Source: Stratiolaelaps scimitus
Lineage: Eukaryota > Arthropoda > Arachnida > Mesostigmata > Laelapidae
NCBI GenBank assembly: GCA_019614645.1
Contig: JABWDB010000038.1
Span: 1,860,001 to 1,924,000 of the forward strand
DNA: 64,000 bases
Direction: 5' to 3'
Position numbers and translations under genes: made by a program. The notes beneath the pieces are model-generated. The model ran no database searches. It was not told the DNA's origin and saw only the letters and a program-made list of their open reading frames with translations. Below are positions 22,000-35,886 of the stretch, in pieces (position 1 is the stretch's first letter; each line of letters opens with the position of its first letter).

Positions 22000-24444
22000 C
22001 CTAATGAATGATTCATTCGCCCAGACCATTTAGCGCCTTGCTTTGCCCTCGCCATTCTACCATCATCTGCCCACGATTCCATCCGTTCAACGGCTGGTCG
22101 GTTAGTAGGCCTGCCTGCCTGCCTGACTGACTGGATGGGTAGGTGGGTGGGTGGGTGTGTGAAACGCTGTGGCGGGGTGTTTCATCGCGGCTATATACGA
22201 GTCTGGTCCCGCCTTCGTCACAGTTGTGCGTTCGGTCTCTCTCTCTCTCTATACAAGTTTGCTCTGCTTAGGCTATTTCATCGCTATCTTCCTCCTTCAA
22301 GTTCCAGTCCTCAACCGCTGTTGTCGCTAGGTTAACGTTCTCCAATAGGGAGACCAGCATAGAGACAGGCATACCGACATGCATATGGGGATAGCATCAC
22401 ACTTGGGGGTATCATACAGGCAGGTATAGCGGCTGGCGTCACAGACACACACGCTCACACACACATCATAGCAGACATCATAGCAGCAGTCAGCCAGACG
22501 CAAATATAAAACGCTTCATTTGTAGGTATTGCCTCATAGAAACGACAACTAACCACGATTTACCTACCACGCATCCCTGGGTGGTACGCGGATGGGTGAG
22601 TACCACCATTCAAGCCTCTATACCAGCCTCCTTCTGTACCAATGTAGGGTCAGATACAGAGCAGACATTCGGGGCTGACGAGCCCACAAAAGCCCCTCTG
22701 GGCCGAGTGCATTGGCCACGCCATAGAGGAGCCAGTGCCTGTGTCGCCAGCGGTAGACTGCATGGCGGCTGACTCGCGTAGGGCCGTATCTAACTTCAAA
22801 TTTTCCAACGCATTTTCCTATGTCCTTTCCTGTCGACCTCTAACCTCGCGCTTTGGGCGATGCGTCCGCTCTGGCTGCTACTATTTGAATGTGCGATCGG
22901 GATACAGGTCCGTTTGTGAATTTCCGCTTCCGTTTTGCGTTCGCATAATTGGCAAACGGCGTAGTTTTCAAATAAGCAGTCGGCGGCGGTCGACAACAAC
23001 CGGAACAACGCGAAGAAAGATAACAACAACAACACCAACACCAAACTCTGGACAGACGAGAGGCCGGCGGTTTTGCCGCACACCCAATAGCAGAACCCAC
23101 AACAGACGTTTGGTGTCGCAATTCGGATGAGACAGAGCTATTAAAAGTAATGAGGAGAGATGTGCAGCAGTAGCAACAGAGGCGGCAGCAGCAGCAGCTC
23201 ATACTTTAAATAAGCGTAAATATATATATATATATATATAATTATTACTGAACGTTATGTGACAATTGATCTGGGATATACGAAATAAGTAATTCCGAAT
23301 TGTGAGAACATGGTCGAAATCAAATTCTCTATACCACAGGGTGTTCGGCAAATTACGCAACCCCATGGGCAACTAAAATTTGACGATTTTGAAGGTAACC
23401 TCCCATGCTTCCTTTGTTCTGTCGACATATATCTAGACAGGAAATTGCATTTAAAAAAGAACGAGAAAATAAAATCTTACGACGATCTTTGCTTAAAATC
23501 CCACACGCGATTCAAAATCTTCACTTAAGTTTGATACCCTGAGATAAGCTTTATTCTTCTCCTGCTTTTCAACTTTTAGCATGCTACCATCTATATTATT
23601 ATATTGTAGATATATGTTGGCAGAAAGAAAAAAAAGAGAACAATTGCAGGGAATTGTTACCTTCAGAACCTTCAAACTTTTATTGGGTTTGAGATAGACA
23701 AAAGAATAATAGTGTTAACTTACCGCATATGCTTATTTTTGGTGCGATATCTCTACATCTCTACATTGAATTATTAATTTAACTTACTACATATATGCTA
23801 TTTTTATATTTATTTCAGTGTCTAGTCCATGTCTTTGATATCCGTTATAGGTTTACTGGAATTCGGCATCGTTCATCAATGATATACAAATATGTTACTC
23901 TTATTATTTCTGTTGTATGGATTTTATGCAAGATGTTGATTTTGTTTGCTTCACATTCAGATTTTGTCACCGTCTAAAGTACGTCTCGCCATCTCAATCG
24001 GTTGCAATATTGATCTATACGAGCAATCGTAGTTGCTGTCGTAGGAGGCTAACACGATATCAGTTAGCTAAGCTGCTCCTCTAGTCTCTAGGATCGTGCG
24101 TTGAGGAGGATATCAGAAGAAGAGACAGATAGATACAGAGAGAGAGAGCAGAGGGAAAAGGGAGATTGAAGTCGGCCAGCTGGCCAATGCTTCGACCAAC
24201 CAAAGCACGGCCGAAGGCTGTCTGCATGAGTCTCAGCGGTGGGGGCGCACGTCTGCAAAGTTTTGTTTGTTATTGCTGGTTCTACCAGCTTCCCCTCGCC
24301 CCACCCTAACTGTTCCGACCAGCCCTGTCTTCGGGCTCTTCGAGCGTTCCACAACCGAATCCCCATGATCACCACATCGCTACCACGGCCACCAAGAGGA
24401 AAACTACGGGAGGGGCTGCTCGCTCTTCCCCTCACCGAGACCAG

Positions 24445-24475
<31 letters not shown>

Positions 24476-25130
24476 GGTCACCGCACCAACAGCACGGTCA
24501 GTCAGCCAGCAATGACAGACGGGTCACAACCACTTGGGCAGGGTCCCCCACAGTGTTCCCATGCGGCGTCGCCCTTTATCCCTTCCTGCGTAACATAATC
24601 AGATTAGCAACAGCGACGAAGGGAGAATTGGGACTGAGCAGTATAGCAGCCCAGGAGCAAGGTGCTGGTTGCGGGAGGCGAATGGACAACGCGGCCGCCT
24701 CCGCTGCCGCGGTTGGTAGCGTTTCGAAATGTTTGGTTGGCCCATGTCAATGGACTTGGGCCAGAGACGAGGTATTCGCATTGCAGAGCCATGCAACATT
24801 CCCTGCCGTGTAGGTACACAAGGGCAACGGCAGTGTTTAGCGGAGGCAGAACATGGTAGCGAGTGAGGGTGGAGTCGCGCGGCGTCGCGTTGGGTCGTTC
24901 AGTTTCAAGTGTTTCGCTTCCATCTCGGATAGCAGAGTTGCAACGTCGAACACCTAACGCTGCGGCCAGCTTTCCTTCTGTCGAACAAGGTCATCGAAAA
25001 CAACAGCGGACAATTCATTATAGGATTTCGTTTTGTTTATGCATTGCGAGTTACACGAAACATTACATAGATAAGTAACTTTATATAGTAGAACACGATC
25101 TTCTTTCTCTTCAGACTGCAATTCAATATA
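22000..25130. other. GC-rich island and flanking AT stretch, no firm gene
   Basis: 22.0-23.2 kb and 24.1-24.9 kb are rich in CpG and in CAG/GGC triplets, including (GGC)8 near 24447-24471, and carry overlapping frames on both strands without domains. 23.2-24.0 kb is AT-rich with a TA run at 23220-23240. A tandem pair of segments resembling GCATATG then GTAAGTTAA on the minus strand (23.72 and 23.79 kb) gives two splice-donor-like sites but no open exon. Confidence 0.4.
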
Positions 25131-25172
25131 TTACTCTTCTTTATCCACCTTCTGGGCGCGTTTGTCACTTAC

Positions 25173-25367
25173 CACTGTGGACAACTTTATGTCTAGGCAG
25201 GGGGGCGTTCTAAGGGCAGTCACAGTTAACAAGGGGTTGTCCACTACACCGACACGCTGGTTGGCTTTACATGTTGACATGTTGCAATAAAACAAAGTTG
25301 CACCAAACAGCTCCAGCAGCGGTAGAAGAAGAAGAAGAGTTCTGGCCACCCCCAGTCTTGTGGTCAT
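25173..25367 (-). CDS. Candidate first coding exon with signal peptide
   Basis: On the minus strand the ATG at 25367-25365, with an in-frame TAA a few codons upstream, opens 65 codons. They end in phase 0 at a GTAAGT donor. The N-terminus is a classic signal sequence (TRLGVARTLLLLLPLLELFG); part of the Leu run is encoded by a CTT repeat. Four cysteines follow (YC, STC, PPC pattern). The donor phase matches the entry of the exon at 11321-11376, so this could be the start of the Kazal-module gene on the same strand, leaving a first intron of about 13.8 kb. It could equally begin another secreted protein. No conserved domain is recognised in the exon itself. Confidence 0.35.
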
Positions 25368-25379
25368 TAGCAACCGCCT

Positions 25380-28300
25380 AACTTATAGAGCACAAGGTGC
25401 ATCGCTGTAAAGCATTGGATTGTCGCAGCCTCTACGATATCATCGCTGTGAAGGTAATAATGTCTTTGTCACGAGATGCATTCATCATAAGTCCAATGTG
25501 ATCGTCGTGATTATGTTGTAAGACGACGAAAATTGAAAACAAATTATTGTTGTTCATTATACTATTTTTGCACCATTGCAAGTAATAGATCGCTTGTCGG
25601 TCGATAGAGAATAATTCTCAACTCAGACACGATGCCCCATTCGAATACACGTTACTAGTCAACATCTTTGCGGATTCATTCAATTCAATCGGACATTCTC
25701 TATTTAACCGAATGTGTGACATTTCCCGTTACAGCAAACGTTGACTCATGACGCCAACGATGCCTCCCAGTGTGGCCTTTTAGTAACGGTACTGGAGCGG
25801 TGGCGTCAAGTTGTCGCTAACACTATATTATAGAGAAGCAATAGAGATCGACTGGACGACTGACTGGCGTTGAGTGCCAGCTGGCGATCGCTTCTCGAAT
25901 GCCCTATGAGGTGTTGTGTTATGTGGTGAGATGAGATGGTGAGGTGAGGTGATTTGCTGAACGGTGAACTGCGCGTGAGTCGAAGGAGGCAGCAAGCAGG
26001 AAGAAGAAGAAGAAGAAAATGAAGCTATTCTCGTGGAGACACCCTTTCAGTTGGGTGCGTCAATGGACTTCGTCGTCTCCCACCTTTCGGCTGTTGCCGA
26101 CGCCGCCACTCCAGCAGTTGCTCGTGACGCCAGCAAGCCAGTACATTGCCACATAAGGCAACATAGCCACACAACCATACATAGACAGGCTGACCCTCAG
26201 AACGACCCCAGGCCCGCCACTTCCAGCGGACGGTGGTCGAAGTGTCGAGTGGCAACAGCAGCAGCGGCATGAGTCTCGATTTCCATTAGAATAGGATGCT
26301 GTGGACGCGAGTTGGTTGCACGAGTTGGTCATCGACAATCGAGGATTGAGTGTCACGACGACGACGACAACAACAACGATCACATAGAATAATGTGAGTC
26401 ATATATTATACCTACGCATCCTCCTGGCTACGGATAAAACAGCGACACCGTGCGCAAGGTGGTGAACAGCAAAACTCTTTACGAATTTTCAACATTGTCC
26501 TTTCCGAACTATACGTAAGTCACTTCCATTACTCCATTACTAATTACATTTACGCAGTATACGACATGACATTTATTTGTAGCTCTAACAGCAGCATCCA
26601 GTTATTAAGTGGTAATATAACGAATGGCTATCCCAGTAACAGTCTAGATCACTTCATTCTCACAAGCCAGCATATACAGATAGGTAGATGTACATCTATC
26701 AAGGCAAGAGTGGGAAGGGGCAATTGTACAATGATTGATCCTAGCGATCTGGTAGTTCAGGATTCAAGCGAACGTTAATGACAGGCGGATGTTGTTGTAA
26801 GTTGGCGATAAAAACAGAAATGTGTGCTCACAAACAGCACATACAAGTATTCCATATATGCATCGACAGGCATTCGTGACGGAATGGGACATAACCGTCG
26901 TGGGTGTACCCAATTGATGTGCGTCAATCCTGAATCGGTGGCGGAATCCGCTGACGGATAGAGTGCGGCAAGTGGACGAAATGACCGCTAGAGCTGGTCG
27001 ATTCCCCCTCCATAGCAGTTGTGCTTCTCCGTCTCAATTATGCAAATGTCATCACGGATCCTATCGCATAGTGGGAGCTTGGATCGTGTTGGAATAGGGA
27101 CCGTTAGGGGAATATGGGACGTAACATGGGGGCATGGTGGTTTGAGGCTGCCACCGCGCCACTATCGCCATCGGTATAACCAGAGGACCCGGGCGTTCCT
27201 TGTGTCGAAAGACGGTGCACTCCATCGTTCCTCCTTTATACAACGGCAGTTCGACGCTGGGGGCAGTTAAGCGGCGTATGGGTGTCATGCTGCGTAGCGC
27301 TTTGGCCCACGTGTGGCTCTTTCCCTATGAAATTCCCCGCTCCTATCCCAAGCCCTCTTCAGCAGGTCCCAAAGTAGGGACTGTAGCCAATAGCGTGATA
27401 GTGACATACCGTCACAGAGAGAACTCGTACTGTCGCCGTCCGGGACAGTACGCATGGCCAAACGTGCTGGCCATTGGACAGGTCCGTCTGTTGGACTGCC
27501 GTTCCTTGCCTGCCCGGGAGGCAGCGTTCGTGGTCCGAATGTCTAAGATGGTTTAGTTACGTGATCCTATGATGCCGTTTACCGCGGTGTTCCTTCGTTC
27601 TCCTATGGCTGCTCGGCATCGTGTCGGCCACATGACTAGCGGGCAGATGGGAAAAGCGTGCAATGGATAGCCGTCCGTGTCTCGCATATGCAGAACACAC
27701 AAATACTCATTGCTCACAACATTGACATTGTATTGCATACTGATCACTTCAGCAGACGGCGGCTAGGAAGCAGCTTCCACGAGAAGTGGGGGAACGAATG
27801 AATGGATGCACAGGAGAACAAGGCGCACTGAAAGTCTACCGAAGGCACTTCGACAAAGCTTCAAGGAAAAGCCGAACGGAGACAGGTCTCGGGGACAGGG
27901 AACCCCATGCGATATTGCATTGCATAATACTTTCCTATCATATGCATCAACGAGGCGGTAGCCAAGAGCTGAATCTCGCCCTATGGAAGAAGTGGATATC
28001 AAGTGCAATGTCCGTTTTCCCTGGGCGTCATCGAGCACGCGTATGGTTCAGAGTTGGAACTGTGTTCCATTGTAGCAACGAAATTGTGGGGAATAATTGA
28101 CTGTTATGTAGGCGATTACGTGTGTGCAGATATTCCTTATAGAGGATGTAGGGGTTTTCATAGGGGATATTTTGTACTTTGGTTTCGGCTGTACGGTCTG
28201 TGAAAGCGGGTGTCTTATTGGTTAGTTACTTGGCGTGACTGGTGGACAATTTCAAACGTCGTTCAAAGGATAAAGGAAATGTTGTATACAACGAACTAAC

Positions 28301-29050
28301 GAATTGTGTAGCGTCGCAAAAGTCAACAACGAGTTCTACAACTTAAGTACCAATTACGTATTTTTGAGAACTGCTCCACATGTTATGCTCACATTGGACG
28401 AAATGAAACCAAAGGTAGCTTTAGTTTGGTAGTATGATTGCCTTGTTCCAAAAGTTAACATATAGTTCAAACAAATCGGCTCTAAGAGACACAGATAATG
28501 ACACTATGGAAGCAACTGTCACGAAAATTTACTGTTCACATACCTTATGTATATGAGCCCCCCTATTATAATCTGCACAGCTTGGAATTGTGTCAAGTAT
28601 CTAAGCACTAACCAATAACATTGTCTAGAATAAATAGCACAATATTCAGGAAAGACTCGAGTCTATTTTTACAGTGAATTCTACGCAACACACACATACA
28701 CATATTCAGGTTTTACTTAACATTGCCAAATTTATTGTTTACGTCAGGATTGTCCATTATGCTTAGGACGTGTCCATTGTATTCTAAAGCAACTGATTTG
28801 ATCTGTAAAATATGGTTTGCTCACTAATTCTGTCGGTGTATCTGTTTGACCGCATGCTAGGAAAGAAATGTGAATGTTACGGATGTATGGACGCATGCAA
28901 TGTACTGAGAAAACGGCCGACAAAGAAAAATGATGCGATTTAAGAATGGAACACTACTACGAGTGCCGCTTAGAGTCAAAGTATAAGGAGAAGAAATGAG
29001 TGGAATATGAGAGTTGAAGAAAGAAAGAGAGAGAATGCCGTCTCATATGC
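25380..29050. other. No supported gene
   Basis: Upstream of the signal-peptide exon (minus strand). Contains GAA and GAC/CAA triplet runs near 26000-26020 and 26357-26380. Open frames on both strands at 26.0-28.2 kb have no recognisable domains. 28.2-29.0 kb is AT-rich and empty. Confidence 0.45.
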
Positions 29051-32000
29051 CCCCAATTTGCCAAATCCCAGTAAGGAATCGCCTTCGCCCAGAATTACCC
29101 CTGCCTTATCCCCTTTACTTCAGTTATCCCAGCCCACTCACCCACGACCCCATGAGTGAAGCCAAACCGACGGCTATCACGTGGTAAGTCCGTCCCTCCG
29201 GCTGAAGGGGGTACGGCGACGACCAGGGGGAACGAGCAAAATGGCCTCCCCCTCTTTTCTCTCATATCCTGACGCTGCTGCGCTGCCACTGGCATCGTCG
29301 CCGCCGCCGCCGCCGCCGCAGAGAGCTGCCTTCGTGCTTCGTCGCAAACTGCGTCCCCAGATCACTCCAACGAGGCAAACAGGAACTGCGCGAGAAAACA
29401 GGCCCTGAGACCATTTCAAGCAAAGCCCGGTGGAACGGGGCAATGTGGAAATGGGGGTGGAGCACCGAGACGACATGAATGAGGCTCAGTACCATCATAG
29501 TCATCCCGGCGTAGTTGCGCTTCGGAGAGCCAGAGAAGGAAAGAGGAGAACCGAGGAGTGAGAAGCGAGGGAGGGTTTAAAGAAGGACTCTGGGGTGACT
29601 TTCATATTCGGACCCTTATCCGTACACAAATGGCCGTTGAGTTGGTGGCACGGTAGCAATGGAGAATTGCGGAAAGGAAAAAATATGGGGGGTAAACGAG
29701 GGATGCGTTTTTCCTCCATTTTTTTAAGACTAAGGAGCGGGTGAGGTCCGGCGTTTTCCTTCGGATCGGTTGAGGATATATAGACGGACGGGCTGGCCGA
29801 CAAGGGACGACACTGTGGCGTTCGGCAAAGGGGACCGACCCCACGAGGAGGTCGACTATCGTGAAAAATGGCCCGGATGACTTGGTTAGATATGGCACCA
29901 TGTGAGGTATGAAGTGAAGGAAAAAGCTCGAGCCAGAGAAAGAATAGGAGGAGGAAGAGACGACGAAAAAAGAAGCCAGGAAGACTGGACCTCCGGACCG
30001 ACGCAGGTCCGAGGCGGACCGGAGTGTAGTGAACCTCTTCGACGTGAGAGACCCCTAATCAGAGAAGGCGATTTTATCCATTTGAGGAAGGGACGACCGG
30101 GTGAAGATCACTGGCTCACCGACGGAAACGCGACGCAGCCGATCGATATGGAAGTCGGCTCCTGGAGAGGAACTCACAGAAAGAGAGGAATAGCAAGATA
30201 ATGGGGAGAGACACCCTGTATAACGCTACGAAAAAGATATCCCACCACTGTTACCACGCCAAATTCCCTACACACACACACTTACAATCGCTTGCAGTAA
30301 GCAGGCGGGGCAGTGTATAAAGGGCGGAGGGGGACCAAAAAAGTGTGCTGCTGCCTCCCTTCAAATTACACGTTAGATGTGCAGCCAGTCGCGAGAGTAG
30401 GAAGAGTAAAGAGCAAAAATAAAGAACTCCTCCTGCCTGCCTGCTCACTCCTCCTCCTCCTTCTTCTTCTTCGGCGACGCTGCACGCTTCTCGGTATAGC
30501 TGCTAGTCAGTCCGTTTCCCTCCTACGCTTTCGCTGTTTCTATCAACCTCCTTCGTTCCTGAGGCTTCTCGTTCGCTTGCGGCCTTCGCAGGATCCCAAG
30601 CCCGGTAGCGTCGAGTGAAGGAGCTTATGTTTGTCCACCTTCTTCCACGTTTTCTCGTCGCTCCTTTTGAAAAAGTCGCTGCAGAAACAGCAGTAGTCTC
30701 GACCATCCGGTACCTTCAATACTTTTCGGCGACAGACGAACGTGAGAAAGAGATAGAAAAAAAAACTTAGAAAAAGAGACCTCCTGTTCTCTTCTCCTCT
30801 TTAGCTTAGACTTTTCCCGTTTTACTCAGCATTCAGCATCATTCTCTATCCTCTGCGTCACCTTTCGCGATGGTGCGCCTCCCCCATTCTTTTGCGTCGC
30901 GACGTCGCCGGGGGAGATTCATCATCGGAGGCGGCTGTCAACTGCCTTTGCCAGGAGCCTACTTCCTTCAGGACACCCCCACCTATCCCCGTTTTCCTTG
31001 CCCCGCCTCTCACTCGACCTTCCCCACAGTAATCACCTCCTACCTCCGTTGCTGCTGAAATCTCTCATCCGAATTCTCTACCTATACGTACTTCTTCCTC
31101 ACACCTACCGCCAAACTCTTGGCAACATCGTCGCCATCTTTTCTTAGTTTCGTTGGATCCCCTTGTCGCACACGGCAATATACTACCGCACGTGACTCTC
31201 TAATACTGTTCCTTTATCACACACACGAATAGAGAATAGTCACCAGGATTGAAACTCAAGCAGTTGAAATGAACCCCGACCCCCTCCTTCTGTCTATATA
31301 TACACAACACGAGAACGAATGTCTGACATGTACGTAAACTAATCGTACAGCAACGTGGAAATGGTGAAATGTTGAGATGCATTTTGGATATGGTGTTTAT
31401 ATAAGTGGCATGGCCCGAGGAAAGCGTTTCAAGATAAAACATTGTTTATGAACATCATCAACTGTCCATGAAGTTCAAGATCAAAAGGTCACATTGCACC
31501 AGTTAGGAAGAGAATAATACATCGAATAAACAGACTGCAGTAAATATTACATACATTTGAATAGATCCTTAACCGAATCAACGCATTGAGATCATCTGCC
31601 TGGATGAGAATTATATTATACATGTAGAATATACCAGCTTGAGCGTGTCATGTGGCACGGTAATCACTTTCAACCATTCAAGCGGAGGGCCGTTCATGTT
31701 GTCTGTCGTTGCATATAACTAGTGCAAATTTAACGCCATCTTCTTCTCTGCCACCACCTTATATAGCGTGGACACCAGGTCCCGCCAACTGCAAGGAGCC
31801 TGCCAAGCGCGAACAGAGATGGGAGGATGCGAGGTAGGACAGGATGCGAACAAGCTCCATATTACACACCTTTGCAAGGCTAGCCGGTAGTACTAGGGGG
31901 AAGGGTTTCGCGTATTCACCGAGCGAGGTTTTAGGGGAAGCGGCAGGAATAGGCAAGAGCGAGCAGGTCGTGGGGGGCTGTTGTCGGAATAAAGCTAAAC

Positions 32001-32520
32001 AGCGCTTTCGAGGGAAGTGGGGATGGGTATAGGGGGGGGGGGGGTAGACGTGTTATAGTAGTAGTACTAGTGGTAGTGGTCGTGGTGATGGCAGCAGCAG
32101 TAGTGGTGGTGGTGGTGGTAGTTATTGGGCTGCTGTTGCCTTGTGACGAGAAGTTAAGGGGCAGCAACGGTATCTTCGAAGCCCTTCTTGGAGTTTGCTG
32201 ATGAACGTGTCACCAGGCGTCTGCAGACAGTGGCCCTTATTCCCCTCGTTGCTTGCTTGGCTCCTTGCTTTGGGAGAGTCACGCGGCGGCAGGTTGGCTG
32301 GTTATGCGTTAGTCGGCGTGATGGAGGGAAGAGTTGGAGCGAGGAGACTACAGGTCGAATACAGGAAGGGAAGCCAGCTTATAGAGAGAAAGGGAGGGCT
32401 CTTTTTGTGACCAGCGCGACACGACGCTGAACGACACCACCAACATCTGCCTTAAGTCTACTCTCGCCAACTGCGGGCTGCAGTTGACTGAGGTTGCTCC
32501 GAGACCAGAACCGGTAGAGG
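29051..32520. other. GC-rich island with triplet repeats
   Basis: Contains (GCC)n at about 29299-29320, a GGGG tract of thirteen G at 32032-32044, and GTA/GTG repeats at 32050-32125. Many frames of 60-110 codons occur on both strands but overlap and lack domains. It may include promoter or UTR sequence. Confidence 0.4.
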
Positions 32521-35500
32521 GACAGGCAAGAGTAATATCATAATAGTTAAAGTATAACGTTTGTAGCCGAGGTTCAAGCGTAACAGAAGTTCAAATGTTC
32601 TATGATAAAAATATAGCGAATAACCTCAGGGAGATAAAGTACTACGTGCAGTGCACGAGGTGTACGATAGGTTTTAACGATATTCTGTAGTATTCTACAT
32701 TCGGCATACGCCTCCATTTGATTACCGGACAGCTTATCCCTTTAGTCCGCTAGCGCGTGACTCTTTACGCATGTGTCGGTAGGTGTCAACGCCACAAAAA
32801 AAGACTCGCAATTCGCTTTATGATTGGAAATTATGTAGAATAATATTCCTCTGGCGAAGCAGTTTTCGTGTAGTCTCAGTACGCACCCTTGTGCATACAA
32901 TCAGCTTTGGAGTGATTTCCGTGCATATACGTCACTCATTGACGTTCTATCTCTGGTATGCTCACCACCGCAATTATCACCAGTCGACCCCCCCAGCAAA
33001 CCCTTCCTAGAAGCCTCACACGTACGTGCGGGCAGGCGGGCGGGCGGGTTATTTGTATGCATGCCACCGTGCGCTGTCCTCGCGCGAAACGACATTAATG
33101 TCTTGTGAGACGATGAGTACAGCGCAGTAGCGCTCGCTATTCTCCCCATTCATCCCATACGATCCCATCACAGACCTTTCCTCATTCATCTATTTCTCTG
33201 TCTTGTCCTTCTACCCCTCCTGTGCTGCTAGTAGTTGTGGGGTATCTCAAATCGTCACCGTGGAGGACAGACATATAGGACCGCTATATATATATATATA
33301 TAAATACATATATAGGGTCGCTTGGGTGGGAAAATAAAAGGGCTTCGGTCATGCCACGGAGCTGCGGCCTCCAGCCTCCAGACCACAATAAGAGTCGCGG
33401 CGGGAGATAGATAGCTACATACGTAGGGCGTAGAGGGACGACAAAAAGCTCGAAATGGAGAGAAGATGGAGAGAATATGGATGAATAGTCGCTGCGTCGT
33501 ATGTTATCTATCTATGGGGGGCATGGTGTGTTCCTCCCCGATCACCGTGTCTCTACTGTTTCCCTCTATCTGTCCATACCCACACGAGCCATTCGCGAGT
33601 GGCTCCGTCAAAAAGTAAGGGAAAAACGAAAAGCGGTAGAAATGAGTGGCCGGTGGTTCGCAATGACCCGCCAGCTACTGCAAAGAGAATTGTAAATAGC
33701 ACCTTCGCGTCGTCCCATTGCCCGTCTCCGCTTTACCCCATCATTTCGCCCCATTCGCACCCCGGAAAACCCCTATAACCTCACCACGACCCCACGTCCG
33801 CGAGGAAGTTCCTCTTGTTACGTGCTACAACTACTGCTGTTTCTTTAGTTACCAACATCGGCCGCTGCTACCATTCCACTGGGCCCCTCCTTTTGGATGG
33901 ATGACTTTGTTCTTCTACTGCAACTGTACACTCCGTTCGCCGTTATTGTGGCCACACCCTTGTTCATGCATGCGACTTTAGGTGGTTTCGTTCTCGACAG
34001 GCAACGGCAGGTAGAAAAGAGTGACGTCAGATGAGGACAGAGAGCGAAGGGGCCAACGCCAGAGTGACCTAGGGGTCACCTAAGCTTGGATAATGTTACT
34101 AATATTTACTTGCAACAGACGATAGAATGACTTTGTATCGACATTCGATTTAAAATGTCATCTATGCGTTCGCTGGTAGATTAATAAATTATTTTTGAAT
34201 TACACAACTACGTATAGGTGTTAATTGGTGGTCCAAATTCTCATATTGGAGAAATATATCTCTTCGCATTTACTAGCTCACCAAAAGTGAGTTGTTATCA
34301 TCCATTTATTGTCATTATTTATGCGTGCTCTTCGTTTTCGATTTCAAAGCTCCGCATTAGTCTGTAGTTTTCAGATTATTGATTCGCTTCTATCGTCTTC
34401 TATTGATTTAAATGATTTGAAATTTCAATGTTTGTATAGATGATGATTTCCTTTTCAAGTTGTTAAACAGCTTCTGCATCAATTTATATAATACAATAAA
34501 AAGTAGGAGTATTATCAATATCCCATGTTGTTTAAACAAATAAATATGCCTGATGTGGTGTTGATTTCTATTCGAGTGGCTGCTATCACAACGTATGCAC
34601 AAAATATACACAGAGACAAAACACTGCAATCTAAGCGGTGACTACGGGGTAGTATTCTGATTCTCCCCACCTTTTGTTTTGTGGTTGAGTGGGGTGAAGT
34701 TCAGTTCCCCAAGGGGGTGGCGGAAGTAAAGAAAAAAACGGAGGCAAATGTCATTTGAACTCGGCCGGTTCAAGCTTGCTCGGGTGCCCACAGCGGTTGA
34801 GGTGAGCACGTTGTGCCTCAATGCAACGTCTTAGCAGGAACCGGCTAAGTGAGCTAGAGCAGAATGTCGGGTGGCTTTAGAGGGATATGAACGACGTGGA
34901 CGAGGTCGATGTATATAGCTCGTTTGTGATGCGTTTGATATTTCATCGACCAAAGCGGGGGGGGGGGGGTCACGTCCCCATCAGAGTTACCACTGTCTTC
35001 ATATGGCCAACTCCCGTCGAATACATCCCTATCGTGGGACCCCATTTTTCCTCATGGGAGTCTCTCCGTTGCGACAAACGACTTCGGCTATTCTGTCTTT
35101 CTTCTCCTCCTCCTCCGTCGGCCCCCTCCCTATCATCACCAGCAGCATCTCCATCACTGCAACTACTCCCTCTAGTAGTACTACTACTACTTCTCCTCGT
35201 CTTCTTACCGCCTTCTACATATAGCCACAGCCATCTCTGTTCTGTGTCCCTGCCGCGCCCTCGACCTGCTGCTTTTCTTCGGCGCCATGCTCGTTTAGCT
35301 ATTGGTATCCCTCGACGTCCGGATCGTGCACCCGCCACCACCCTGTGTGCTGCAAGAAATGGCAGTCAGGCATTGGCATGCCTTTGTCTAACAAAGGCTG
35401 GCGCTCCACAATTTTGGACAACATTGTAAATGTATACCGCCGTTGGGATGTATAACCGCCATATTTGATGAGCTGCATTACCCACAAGTATTTGCGATTG

Positions 35501-35886
35501 ATGCCTTGTATGCTATGTACCACAATGAAAATAAGTGTGGTGTGTGTAACTAGGGAATGAGTCTGGCTTTCCTCCTTCGATTTACTGAAATTGCAATGAC
35601 AGACTGGGGCATATTGTGCATGCGTGCAATGGCTATTTCGATAACAAGCTATAATCGACACTAGATACATTTATAAATTAAGAATTGAAATTACAAATGC
35701 AGAGGTGGCAAATTTCTACTAGATGTTAACTAATGAACGTGCAATAATTTGGGCATAGAATGATGAACATCGTTATCAACCTCAAGTGGGCCGACCTCAG
35801 GGAGAATATAGTGCTGGTCTGAAGAATCAAAAGGAACGCAGAGAGATAAACCTTTAATCGAGGAGGTGGACGAACATCCGAATTAC
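32521..35886. other. No supported gene
   Basis: AT run at 33284-33302 and a thirteen-G tract at 34957-34969. The 180-codon plus-strand frame at 34887-35429 is dominated by Ser/Pro/Leu from CT-rich and triplet repeats, with an equally open minus strand, so it is not called. Confidence 0.45.

Noticed and set aside
26397..26778. 126-codon open plus-strand stretch with a CUB-like feel
   Set aside because: Splice phases do not fit, cysteine spacing is not that of a CUB domain and the length is expected by chance.
34887..35429. 180-codon plus-strand frame
   Set aside because: Ser/Pro/Leu content comes from CT and triplet repeats; the antisense strand is equally open.
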